From positions 58,706,977 to 58,770,976 of the forward strand of contig NC_092497.1 of assembly GCF_047495875.1 (NCBI RefSeq): DNA of 64,000 nt. Reading direction: 5' to 3'. Below are positions 37,230 through 48,803 of this stretch, piece by piece. Numbering within the stretch: position 1 is the first letter of the stretch; each line of letters begins with the position of its first letter. Both the position numbers and the translations under genes were made by a program. The DNA is from Pithys albifrons albifrons. Taxonomy: Eukaryota > Chordata > Aves > Passeriformes > Thamnophilidae. The notes beneath the pieces are model-generated. The model saw nothing but the letters and a program-made list of their open reading frames with translations, was not told the origin of the DNA and did no database searches.

Positions 37230-37388
37230 GCAGTCTGGTCAAAAGTGGTGGTTGCAGTCCGGTCGAGAGTGGTGGTCTCCTCCTGTTGAGGTTTTGGTTC
37301 CTGAGAATTGACATAGAGGGTTTAGAATATATGGATTTGGTCACAACCACGCTGTAATAAACTGGTCCTGGCTTGCTGAACTAGGACA
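37230..37388 (+). mobile_element. Partial second copy of the older LTR's 3' part
   Basis: Its first part, TGCAGTC..GGTC.A.AGTGGTGG, is present twice (37,228-37,251 and 37,252-37,275). It then matches 36,737-36,765. After a gap of about 300 bases relative to the first copy it matches 37,068-37,154 (ATAGAGGGTTTAGAATA, TTGGTCACA, AAACTGGTCC, GCTGAACTAGGACAG). It carries an intact AATAAA near 37,361. It may be the second LTR of a provirus collapsed by deletion, or a local duplication. Confidence 0.6.
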
Positions 37389-38080
37389 GCCTCCTTTACC
37401 TTCATGTGCCTTCTCAGTCATTTGAGAGGATGTGCGGCCTAATTTATGCTTTTAACTACTGCTATACCTGAATGTCTTATAGAAATTACAAAAAGTCAAG
37501 TGTAAGGTCAAAACAGATATAGATTGTATCTCTCCTTTTCCTTCAGGTTTTCGTAGCAAACTGACTACAACTTACATTTCTTTCTCTTCACCTTGCCTTT
37601 GCATTTATCATCACTTAGCTACTGTTCCTAGAAGCAGCAATTAGTGTAGAAAGGCTGCTGTGTGGAAGTAATGTTTACATTTCTTCCTGAACATCTTTCA
37701 TATCAGTAGAGAGACGCTCGATGTTATTGTCTGGGAATGTCTCTCCTTGTAAGAATATTACTGCACTTCTTTCCCCTGTTGTCAGTGGGGGACCTTTACC
37801 TTTCCAATGAATCTTGAGACTCAAGCGATTAAATCCCTGAGACAATCTGCCTTCAAGTCTAATGAGACCCCTGAAGATCAAGATCAGGAACCTGAAATTA
37901 CTGAAAGCTGTTGCACCTGATGTCATTGACTTTAGTGAGACAATTTGAATTTAAGATTGCACAAAAACTGTGCCCCCTTTGCAGATGGTACAAAGTACAA
38001 GGGCATAAATGAGATTTTACAGGATTCAAGGACAAAAAAAAAAAGGTTTTTTTCTTTCAAACAAAGAATAATCCTTGAAA
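37389..38080. other. Unique sequence between the LTR cluster and a CR1 copy
   Basis: No feature was recognised. A minus-strand frame of 83 codons (37,675-37,926) has no recognisable domain. Confidence 0.5.
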
Positions 38081-39300
38081 CATAGAATCATAGAATCATA
38101 GAATCAATTGGGTTGGAAAAGACCTCCAAGATCATCGAGTCCAACCCTTGGTCCAACTCTAGTCCATTTACTAGATCATGGCACCCAGCGCCACGTCCAA
38201 TATGCGTTTAAAATTCTCTAGGGATGGTGAATCCACCACCTCTCTGGGCAGCCCATTCCAATGCCTGAGCACTCTCTCTGGAAAGAATTTTTTTCTGTTA
38301 TCCAACTTAAATTTCGCCTGGCAGAGCTTAAGCCCATTCCCCCTTGTCCTATTGCTGAGTGCCTGGGAGAAGAGACCAGCCCCCACCTGGCTAGAACTTC
38401 CCTTCAGGTAGTTATAGACAGTGATGAGGTCACCTCTGAGCCTCCTCTTCTCCAGGCTAAACAACCCCAGCTCCATCAGCCTCTCCCCATAGGGCTTGTG
38501 CTCCAGTCCCTTCACCAGCCTTGTTGCTCTTCTCTGGACTCGCTCCAGTACCTCAATATCCTTTCTGAACTGAGGGGACCAGAACTGAACACAACACTCA
38601 AGGTGTGGCCTCACCAACACAGAGTACAGGGGAAGGATCACTTCCCTGGTCCTGCTGGCCACGCTATTTTTGATACAGGACAGGATCCCATTGGCCTTCT
38701 TGGCCACCTGGGCACACTGTTGGCTCATGTTGAGCTTCCTGTCAATTAGTACTCCAAGGTCCCTTTCTGCCTGGCTGCTCTCCAGCCACTCTGTGCCCAG
38801 CCTGGAGCGCTGCAGGGGGTTGTTGTGGCCAAAGTGCAGGACCCAGCACTTGGCCTTGTTGAACTTCATCCCACTGGAATCAGTCCATCTCTCAAGTCTA
38901 TCCAGATCCCTCTGCAGAGCCCTCCTGCCTTCCAGCAGATCAACACTCCCTTCCAGCTTGGTGTCATCAGCAAATTTGCTGATGATGGACTCAATCCCCT
39001 CATCTAAATCATCAATAAAGATGTTAAACAGGACTGGACCCAACACAGACCCCTGGGGAACACCACTGGTGACTGGCCGCCAGCTGGATGCAGCTCCGTT
39101 CACCAGCACCCTCTGGGCCCGACTCTCCAGCCAGCTCTTAATCCAGGAGAGGGTACACTTGTCCAGGCCATGGGCTACCAGCTTTTCCAGGAGTATATTA
39201 TGGGAGACAGTGTCAAAGGCCTTGCTGAAGGCCAGATAGACCACATCCACAGCCTTCCCCTCATCCACCAGGTGGGTCACCTGATCGTAAAAAGAGATCT
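38081..39300 (-). mobile_element. CR1 LINE, 5'-truncated, youngest-looking copy; RT frame still open
   Basis: The minus strand carries an uninterrupted frame of 405 codons (stop at 38,171). About the last 375 codons are the C-terminal half of CR1 ORF2, the reverse transcriptase of a non-LTR retrotransposon. Visible landmarks in the reading are motif A 'LAFSKAFD' (residues 52-59), motif B '[21 protein letters not shown]' (108-128) and the catalytic FADD box (139-142; 38,963-38,974). The thumb region follows, with '[31 protein letters not shown]', and the end 'LDVALGAMI'. After it come about 90 bases of 3' UTR and three octamer-like tail units (38,081-38,105 region). The first 29 residues are flanking host sequence, since CR1 similarity stops at about 39,300. 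There is no endonuclease domain or ORF1, and a full ORF2 is roughly 900 residues or more. Motif A has Ala where the first catalytic Asp normally sits (codon at 39,230-39,232). It cannot move on its own. Confidence 0.93.
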
Positions 39301-40709
39301 TGTAATTCTCAGAATCTGAGAATAAACTTGTTAATGCTGTGGTACCATGAATCTGGCTCTTCCAAGGCGGCTGAAATTTTACTTGCACTGCTTACATACT
39401 TTTGACTCTACAAGACTTGGCTCCAAGACTAGTAAATATATTAAAAAAGTTAGGTAAGAACCTAGAAAAAAAATTTGAGGAAGCAGTGGGAAAAGTGGTA
39501 GAAATGTACCTAGAGCAAATAAAATGTTGTTTCTTTTGAAAAAATATTCCTGCTAACAAAGCAAGACTGTGATACAGTTAAATTCTATAAATAAAAAGTA
39601 AAACATAGCTAGGGATTCAGCATAAAATACTGAGATTCCTTTCCCATGCAGTCTTAAATAAATAAAAAGAAATTATTAGGCAAGTGTGACAAATGAATCA
39701 TCACACACATATATTTGGCACTTACAGTAGGTGTTTATAAATACAGTCTGCAGAAAGATTTTGGAGTATTAAATCGCACAGATCATTAAATGCTTTCAAT
39801 ACTACTATCATTTACTGCAACCTCCAGATGGAAAATTAAGGAGGAAGAAGGAAAAAGCTGTTGTTTAAGAAGATTGTGGTTTACTTTTTGCATGTTTAAA
39901 TTGTATGGCTATTTTACCTTACATTCTTCCTACGACAATATTATACCAGCCTTTTACTTCAGCATATTTTCTTTCTGTGGTCTCAATGCAGGCTTCAGTC
40001 AGGAACTGGTCTGATGAACTCTAACTGAATACAATAGGATTTGGCTACTTAAAATCAAGAACGTGATATTTTATTCAGGCTGGTCCAAACCACTTTCTCC
40101 GTAGGAAAATTCTCTCATTTACCAAACATTCTGCTTCTGTTTTTCTTTTTCCTTAAATAATTTTTAATGTTCCAGCCAACTCTTTTGCCCAGTGTGGTCT
40201 TTTCAGATCCTTCCACAAGCTCTAACTTTGTAGTCTTTGTGGGTCATTCCAGCACAATGAGCCTTTGGAGTCTTAGGACTCCAAGAGTCACCAGAAAAGT
40301 TAACTATTAGAGGACTCAGTTTAACTCTGTGAACTGGTAACATACAGATAGATCACGGCATATGAAATTCCCAGTGGAATACAAAACAGAAATCCCACAC
40401 TGATTGAAGCAATCAAGACAGATATCTACATGGACACAATATACAACCAGATGTACCAATTCGCATCTGGAAGTAATAGCTGCAGCATAAAGACAGTTCA
40501 AGAGATCCTGCTACATTGAAACATTCTTAAGTGTCTGAATACAAAACCAGATTAAAAATATCCATATTTGGAACACCTGAAGTCCCAGAATCTCATGATA
40601 GCACTGAAATGCTTGAGCTGCTCACCATCTATGTCAAGCCTAAATTCCACAAACATTTTAGTGTCCATATTTTGTGTAATTCCAAAATACCTCACAACAT
40701 CCTTTTTAG

Positions 40710-40820
40710 GTCAGTGGACCAGCTGAGTAATTGTCTTCAGAACAACTGGCTTGATTCAGACTTTCAAAAAGTAAATAGGACACCCAGTGGCAACCCAGGG
40801 ACGAAGGCCAAGACATACAG
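40710..40820 (+). other. Candidate exon with strong donor site, product unknown
   Basis: An ATCCTTTTTAG acceptor ends at 40,709 and a consensus CAG|GTAAGT donor follows at 40,821. The 111 bases between (37 codons, phase-neutral) lie inside a longer open frame starting at 40,531, whose end reads WLDSDFQKVNRTPSGNPG. No family was recognised. The polypyrimidine tract is short, so the acceptor is the weak point. Confidence 0.18.
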
Positions 40821-41993
40821 GTAAGTTGTCATACCTGCTCACAGGGAAGCAAGAGACAGGGTGTGCAGGAAGGAGAAAGACAGATTAGACACCAGAAGAT
40901 GGAAGTGTAGCTGAGCAGTTGGAAGATTAGATGTTAGATATGCAGGTGAAGTTCAGGGAAGTCAGAGAAACTAGTAGCTTTTAAAATAATTTAATAGGAG
41001 TCTGGGAAAAAGAAACTCTTAATAAAGTAAAATAAGTAAAGAGAAAAAGAAGACTGTCTTTATCCCTCAACACACTAAAGTCATAAAATTTAAAAAAAAA
41101 TTTTAAAAAAGAGTGGAAATCCATTCATTTATATCTTCATAGTTCCAAGGGATCTCTGAAGAGATCACCTGTGTCCTTATTCCAGAAAAATTATGAACCT
41201 CTTTAGTAATCTCTACCTTTCAGACATGACTGAAATTTCTTATTAAGTGCCAGAAACCGCATGTACCAGTCAGGAAATCTCTCCCTGAACACCAAGGCAT
41301 ACAGAAACTGTGAAGAGCAAGACAAAAATCAAGAGCATAGAACACAGAAGAAAAGGATTCCATGCCACTAGCTGTAAACACTTTCAGCCCTCTGAGTAGA
41401 TGTTCCCAAAAAGAGCTACAAAGCGAGAGCTAGGACTGTCTCCTGCACAAGTTGCCTAATCCTGAAGAAAGATGTCCTGAGACTGTTCTACTGGGCCGAA
41501 ATGTGGTATAAAACTGCTTGGGTCTTGGCCACTAATGTCATGGTAATGTACAGCAGCATTTTTCCTATTCTAGTCAATATAAGTTTTCAATGCAATTCAT
41601 GTTCACTCTCTATGAATAATATACTGAAAGACAAATCTGTATATGGGGAATAGGTGAATTGACTGCATGACAGTCTATTTTATATCATTTTGGATCCCTT
41701 CTAAATATTTTTAATTATACTGTGGTGAAGTATCTAAAGTGTAGAATTGAAATAGCTACGTCAATATCATATTGTATGATTTTCAGAGTATTGAGTTTTT
41801 AAAAGATGACAATACTTTGGTGGTGAACCGTTTTGTCAAAAGGTTGTAGTTCAATACAACTCTTGCAAAGGCAAAGAATGGAAAAAATTGCAGGACATAT
41901 TTTTGTATAGGACTAGTTATTGGGAATTTCAACTAATATTTAGGAGCTCAGTTCTAGACTTCTATTTAAAACATTGTCAGAATAGAACCTGAA

Positions 41994-42050
41994 AACAAAA
42001 CAAAACAAAGAAAAACAAAACAAAAAAACCCCTCAACAAACAAAACCCAG
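41994..42050. repeat. A/C-rich low-complexity tract, (CAAAA)n-like
   Basis: Repeated CAAAACAAAA words are followed by A7CCCC and CAACAAACAAAACCC. Confidence 0.85.
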
Positions 42051-43485
42051 CCTAATTCTTGACAGTCTGCTGTAGTGGTAAAACAAAGAGTTTCTGCAAG
42101 TCAAGGCGTTCAAACTTACTGGAATCGGTTTCATACAGAGAACTAAGGCCTGAACCCCTGCAGCTTCCTTTGTGTCCTTATTTTAAGATACTGAGAACAA
42201 AAGAAGCAATGAGCAGTTTTATCAGGGCTGTAAGAAATGGGAGCACTAATGATAAGAATGAACTAAAACATATATATTATGAGATGTTAGAAACTAAAAC
42301 ACTTCAGAATTCATTAGAGTGAAGGTTGTTACCTTTCTAGTACATTCAGTGAAAAATCTACTCCTAGGTGTTGTCTTATTCCCATGTTTAGCAAGAATAC
42401 CAAGGATCCTGATTGCCATAGTCAAGGTGCAAAATATTTTCTGTTTACCTATCTCTCTCACTACTGTTGCTATGGTGTCAACAAAAGCCTGAATTCCATG
42501 CAGCATACAGACTCATTGTACTCCACAAAGGATCAGTGGGAAAAACAAGACATGCACTTGTAAGTACTCGAGATTACAATAGGACCAAAATCTCTGCAAA
42601 GTAGATACAGTGTTATTGTGTTGACACATGGTCAAGTTGAAGGTGAAAAATAACCTTAATTGTTACAAAAATACCCCATGTATTTACTTGCCACTGTTGA
42701 TTTGAGATTTAAATTATTTCTTCTCTAAACAATTCTATGAAAAAATTAGCTGAAGAAATTCTTGGTCCTATTTTTTAAGCAAAACCCCTGTTTAGAGCCC
42801 TGCCATAATAAAAAATAAAAATAATAAAAGCCCCCACAATAAAGCTTTTGTATAATGAAATGGCAATGAAGGAAAGTGTACACAATGTCATAGCCATATA
42901 TTATATATCATTATGAGGTAAATGGGATTTAAACACATCTTGGCTGCTTATCCAAAAGTGTTTAAACAACTGCATAATGGTTTGAAGTTTATACAGAAAG
43001 TAAACATTAGAACTCAAAAAGAATGTGAGTGCTGTTTGTAGCAATTTAACAAAATGTAGAAGAAAAAATGTGGAAGAGCAAAAGATTGGTTCAGTAAGCT
43101 TTTAGTTTTTCCAACTGCACTCCTTGCCAGTCAGACAAGTTTTAAAAATTTTTCTAACATATTCCCTTTTTTTTTTTCCCACTCACTTTGTTTCTCTTGT
43201 CCTGTCTGGTTCCATCTACATCTCTTAAATAGCATACAGGAGAGGCTAGGGATCATTTTGCCATCAAACAACCTGATTTGTCCCCATAAGGCAATCAATT
43301 GCTTATTATTCTTGGTGCAGGCCCTGTGCAGACAGTTGGAAGAATTGGGGAAAGGACAGTGTACCCTCTGAGAACATAGCAACTCCTTTCTAATAGAGAA
43401 CAATGCATGAGCATCGGCTTATGTCTTTGTCTTTTCTGCTGTGGCTGCAGAAAATGGGGCAGAAACGAACACTAGATAGAGATGG

Positions 43486-43546
<61 letters not shown>
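43486..43546 (+). repeat. (TAGA)n / GATA microsatellite, about 15 perfect copies
   Basis: There are sixty-one bases of uninterrupted four-base repeat, preceded by an imperfect unit (TAGATAGAGATGG). The length and purity suggest a polymorphic locus. Confidence 0.97.
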
Positions 43547-46500
43547 TCCTACCTAAAAATGTAACTTGACATACTTTTGGGTTGGCAAGCGTGATATTTT
43601 AATATATGTATATGTAAATATGTGTGTTTTGTGCATGTTACATGTTCTTAAGAACATTTTAAAGAGCAAGAATGATTCCGGAAGTGAGAAAATTCTTGAA
43701 TTGTAAATTCCGTTATGTTTCACATAACTGTGATCCTTTTACTTTGGCAAGTTCTACAGGCATGTTTTCTCGGACCCTTCCTCCAACAACATTTCTCTTT
43801 CATTAGCTGGCTTTCTGTCTTCACCACTACCAGTAGCCTCTAGCTAAACCTCAGATCTATCACAAACAGGAGGCTGGGTCAGATGGCTGCAAACTAGAAT
43901 AGTCCGGACAGAACAAAAAAGATTTAAGTTGGCAGTCCTGCCACAGGAAGTCTAGCTGTGAAAGCTTCCATTCTGCCCATGTCAGGGTTCACTTCTGTTT
44001 GAACAGGCATGACTTAATAACTGTGCCTTGAAGTGCTGCTGTGTGCATTTCTCTTGAGAATGTCTGTGGAATTTTGGCTGAAATCAGAATTTCTACTGGA
44101 TCTCTCAGTGGCCCCTATTCCCGAATATAGTTGAACAACTAAAATTATTCATCAGCTGTTATTCAAGAAATATCCTATTTTAACACTCACTCTTCAAACA
44201 GAAACACTGAACAAATACTGTTGTATGAAACAGAGTAAGCCTTTTTTTGATCATTAGATGAAAATTTCAAACTTGTTTGCACACCTGATCTGGTCGCTTT
44301 AATATTCGGAGAGGGTGGGCAAAAAGCCCACCACAAAAGAGAACAAAAATTCTAAATCACAAGTAAAGTAGTCATCTTATTGGGCATCAATTATAGATCT
44401 TGGAGTCATGTAAAAACACAAAAATTGTTGGATTCTCTGTGAAAGTCAAGACTAACTCCAACTGAAAGAGCAATTCCTACTGGCATCTGAAAAGTGTCTG
44501 TAAAATCACTTTTGGTAAAAACCAGAAACAATAAATCTCATCTCCTTGTAACCACACTCTTTCCTTTGATTGGAAACAGAGGTGCCTGTTGTCAGTTTTA
44601 GTATTTCCCTCTCCTACATGTGTCATTTTAAGAAATATAAAGGTCATTGTTCCTTACTCTTTCCTATAAGGTTCCTCTGAGAGTTCATGGCAGAAGACAG
44701 AAGCTCAAAGGACAGGGATGTGTATGATGTTATGTGCTAAGGAATGCAGTCACTATTATCCACATGAGAGCATAATATAAATTTTTCATTTAATCTTGTA
44801 AATCAAAGGTGACTCTGCTTCAAAAGTGAAGTATTTTGATAAAATATATTGCAGTGAAAAAAAATGGCCACACAATTGAAAAATACAGGTATGGAGATTT
44901 GGATTCCAAAGACCTTATTCACATTGTTTTCTCAACATACATTACCAATTATCCTAACAAAGACCCTGATTTGTACTCTGACACCTAGGATTATTATGCA
45001 CCTTGAAAAAACTACGTGTTTGAGTAGAAGATACGCTGATTTATTATGTGACAGAATCTTCATTTAGTAATGATACTTTATATGGTTTAGAGGCAATAAA
45101 TCCCATGGAATTTGGAAGGGTTTTAGCTAAACAAGCCTGATAAAACACTTTGTGTGATAAATCCACCAGTATTTGAAAAATTATAAATTGGTTATTTTCC
45201 ATTCTATTTTCAAGATTATATCGATCAATTGTTGTTGTAGTGAAGAGGTATGCATCAAAAGAAAGTAGGAAGAAAGCCATTTTTCTGTAGTTTTGTTGAG
45301 GTTTCAAAAACAGCATTGTGAGAAGCCTAAGAGTCTTGGGCTCTGGATGAAAATCTGACTGTCTTTCCTGACCTTCTAGTCACTATATTGTAAAAAGTCT
45401 TTATATACACCTTCATCTCTTTCCATGTTCTTCTCTAGTCCTTATGCTCCACTAACAGTGATAATTCTATGAAATTAGTGCTTTAAGCATTTCCCACACA
45501 GGCACTAATTTCACAGTCTCTCTCAAGATTCTCCTGTCTCTTGTATTGTGATTAAGCTTGTTCATTAAGTCACAGTTTTCCTGTCTTCAAAATCCACTCT
45601 AAAATCTCATTTATGCCTTGCTGCTCATAATAACAGAAAAGAAAAATAATTAACCCCATTGATAAATAAGCATTAATTAAATGTTTATGGTGTGCATATG
45701 TCTCAGCTAGCAGGCAGGTAATACTGTTGACATAATTTTCCTCTTTTTGTTCTTCTCTTTCTCCTTGACTGAGGTGATAATAATAAACTGAGTTCTTCTG
45801 TGAACAATCTTGCAGTGTTTGGTATTGTTGTTTTGGAGGGAATTGCCATCTGAAATACTTCAATGTCCTGAATACAAAACTAAATTATTTAAATTTCTTC
45901 TATGTTCTCTCAGTAGGAGTTAGAGTTTAGTTGCCCCAAACCCACACTCTTTTGCTGATCAATATACTCAAAACCTTTTCTTTCCTTAGATTGCCATGGA
46001 CACAATGTTCCTTTGATTCACTGCTTCACTACATGGAAGAACTGTGGTACATAACAGGCTTTACAGTCAAACTCTCATGGAGCAAAAAGCAGGACCCTGA
46101 GACATGCTTTTAAATCCCTTGTTTATCTAGCTATATCTTTATCCAGCTGTTCTTTACTTGATGAACTCCATTGCTGATTAATTTGGCTTCTCTTGGTAGA
46201 GCATTTCAAGCTTATATTTATAAACTCTGATAATAGGTAGGACATTAAAATACAAGTATGAAAATAAAAGAATAAATGTAGCAAATGATGGATTCAATAT
46301 CATATTGGAACTCACCACAAAAGCAGCACCAAGCACACTATCTGTTATTACCACAGTAGTATTTTGCTGGTACATATTAATGAAATACTTCTGAAGAAAT
46401 AATCTTTACTATTATTGCTTCTTTAAAATAGATCTAGGTTGGACAAAAGCTCTAGGAAATGCCAAACCCCAATTGTGGTATGTGTTGTTATGGAACTGGT

Positions 46501-46867
46501 TAAAACTGTTGATTAAATTCAAGATGAAATGCACATCTTCTTTTGATTACAAATACTGTTTAGTTTTTGAAAGCAAAGCTGATAATTTCAAAGTGTCCAT
46601 ATCATAAAAACTCTTTTCCAGTGTAATTCTTCAATTTTAATTTCAAAATAAATTAAAAAATAAAAAATTAGTGTTTAACCTGGTGTAATAATGTGAGACT
46701 GTTCGTTAATCTAGCATATAAAATTATAATAGGATAAAACATAAAAAATTGAGGATCAAATTGGGCAAGGATGGAAGAGAAGGACTGAGTTCATAATTGC
46801 TACCATACAGTGGAATATGCCTTGGTCACCTTTTGATTTATAAGCCAGCAGCAAAGCAATTTCAGAA

Positions 46868-47360
46868 CTATATGCATATTTTTAATTCATTCTTGGCAAG
46901 TTCACTCATATCTGCCAGATGCTCTGCATTTTGCAGTAGCAATCTGAATCTCCTGTCTGCTATAATATTTCCTGCCATGCTAAACATATCCATTCAGGCT
47001 AAACATCTATATGCTTGTTGATGTGCAAGCAAGCAATCCAACAGGCTAAACTGGCAAGATCAGCCCAGTGGAAAGTTTTTATTACAGATTTTCAGATGGA
47101 CAGTTTCCGATTTCTCTAAGTAGCTCATCAAGGTAGAAATGCACCACTGCAGGCAGCAATTGCTTTGCCTTTAGCTGAATTGGTGCAATAGCATTTTTGT
47201 GCCAGATTTCTCCAGAGGTTCATGCTTTGGAAAGCTTGAATCATGGTACTTCTGCCATTGCCACTGCTGGGAAAAGCTAAGCAGAGCGAGAAGTGGAAAT
47301 TGTTGGAGCAGCTGCCACCTGTGCTGTATATGATTGAGCAGAAGCTGCTGTCCCATCAGG
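46868..47360 (-). pseudogene. Decayed hAT-family DNA transposon transposase (C-terminal dimerisation region)
   Basis: Read on the minus strand, 46,987 down to a stop at 46,868 is open and gives MFSMAGNIIADRR, then FRLLLQNAEHLADMSEL. This fits the end of a hAT transposase dimerisation domain, whose hallmark is an (E)R(L/V)FS.AGN...(D/K)RR.RL...N.E.L pattern. About 33 codons further upstream, at about 47,145-47,085, the reading HFYLDELLREIGNCPSENL fits the segment that precedes the 'W' block, and 'ADLASLA' (around 47,070-47,045) fits the next segment, in another frame. The order and spacing are right, so at least one frameshift and one or two stops separate the islands. Upstream to 47,360 the frame with repeated Gln/Leu is doubtful. 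No BED zinc finger, terminal inverted repeats or 8-bp target duplication were found. Possible sources are a Charlie- or ZBED-type hAT element. It is non-functional in any case. Confidence 0.7.
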
Positions 47361-48740
47361 TTTTGTGCTTTTATATGCCAGAAGACCCATATTAACCCAA
47401 CCCATCATATATTTTTTCCAATGTCACAAAGGGGCTGTGGACTTCAGACCATTGTTAGTGTTCCAGGGTCACTGTGTGGGAAGATCTTTATAACCCAGTA
47501 ATAAATTGCACTGGTGGTAGCTTTCACTGTAGTTTTCTGAGACAGAGGGAAAATAAGCTGGAAAACAGAAAAGTTGGAAAACCTTAACTGAGACAGGTTT
47601 TTCAGTGTTGTAGACCACATCCTTGGCTGATGTAATCTAGAAAGCCTAAGCAATGTCTATTTATGAATAGTGACAGCTCAAGGCCTTTCAACGAAACTAA
47701 AGACCCCTTCTAAAGATTATGTCTTATGCAGATGACCTAGCTTTATGTCCAAACTCTCAAAATATTCCAAACTACATTGTTTTGCAGAATATTCAAAGAG
47801 CTGCTCACAAGATAGCTTATGTTTAGACATTTCATCATGTCATTTAAATAGCAGCTTGAGTTGCCAACTTTAAGCAACCTCACTTGAAAATCATGACTTA
47901 TTGAGGGTTGATTTCTGCTGCAGACATAAAACCACAAAAGGACTTTTCTGCTTCCCGATTCATGTTGACACCTGCATTTAGTTATTATATCAGTCTGGAT
48001 GGAGCCAGATGAAAGCACTGATGAACTTTTGTATGTGCTGCCTGAAAATGTCTACATTTCCAGATCTCTGCTAAATGTAAGCACTGGTGTACCCAAATAT
48101 CTGCCCATAGCAATGCCTGGCTAAATAACTATAACAATATGTTTCATTGTCAGCTCTAGAAAGGACACAAACTAACCTCCTAATGGAGAACAAATACAAG
48201 TCAGGAATAGAATGCAACTCAAGTGGGGAACTGACAGAAAAAAAGTTTAAATATGAAAGAAAACTTGCCAACATGATGGATGCTGATAGTCTAGCCGTTA
48301 CGCAACACACGTCAGAATTTGGAGGCTTCTTTTTGTACATAGGAGCTAGGTTTCTTGCAATTTCACAGTGCAAGTAGATGTACAGCAAACATTAGAGTGG
48401 GAACTTTTTATTAAAATCACTAATTTTATCATAATTCAGAAGGTCATAAGGGACTATGAGGATGAAGTGAAATAAAAACATCTCTAAAATTACTTTATGG
48501 GAAAGAATAACAAAGATTAGATTATAAAACCATATTTGGTTCACTGTTTTCCATGAAGAAAGCAGTACTAAGACAATCATCAAAACAAGATATTCTTCAT
48601 CAACTCATTCCATTTTCATATTCTATCTCCCCTTATTAATAGAGGATTATTAATAATACACTTTTCACTTTCAAGTTTTCAGTTTTTCTGCTATTAGCAT
48701 GACACCACTCCATAATCACAACAACAAATACTATTTTGTA

Positions 48741-48803
48741 CATGCCATGCTGGGATATGACCATTTCTCAGCTGGTTAAGGCAATATCCCAGCAAGGCAC
48801 ATG
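48741..48803 (+). ncRNA. Candidate pre-miRNA-like hairpin
   Basis: The outer arms pair as CATG-CCATGCTGGGATAT (48,741-48,758) with ATATCCCAGCAAGGCACATG (48,784-48,803), including a perfect 11-bp core TGCTGGGATAT. Just inside, GACCA can pair with TGGTT. That leaves a 9-nt loop (TTTCTCAGC) and a 6-nt bulge on the 3' side. The size, about 63 nt, is within the pre-miRNA range. There is no evidence of expression, and a palindromic transposon scrap would look similar. Confidence 0.25.

Larger units (their letters stand above)
39301..46860. other. About 7.6 kb of mostly unique sequence, no gene recognised
   Basis: Contained items are an A/C-rich tract (41,994-42,050), an A/T-rich palindromic piece (41,088-41,113), a candidate exon (40,710-40,820) and the GATA microsatellite (43,486-43,546). 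Frames of 87-97 codons at 40.5, 42.06, 43.13, 45.04 and 45.57 kb show no domain and probably arose by chance. Confidence 0.5.

Noticed and set aside
38178..39239. Several plus-strand frames (77, 162, 189 codons) across the CR1 copy
   Set aside because: They are antisense shadows of the CR1 reverse-transcriptase frame.
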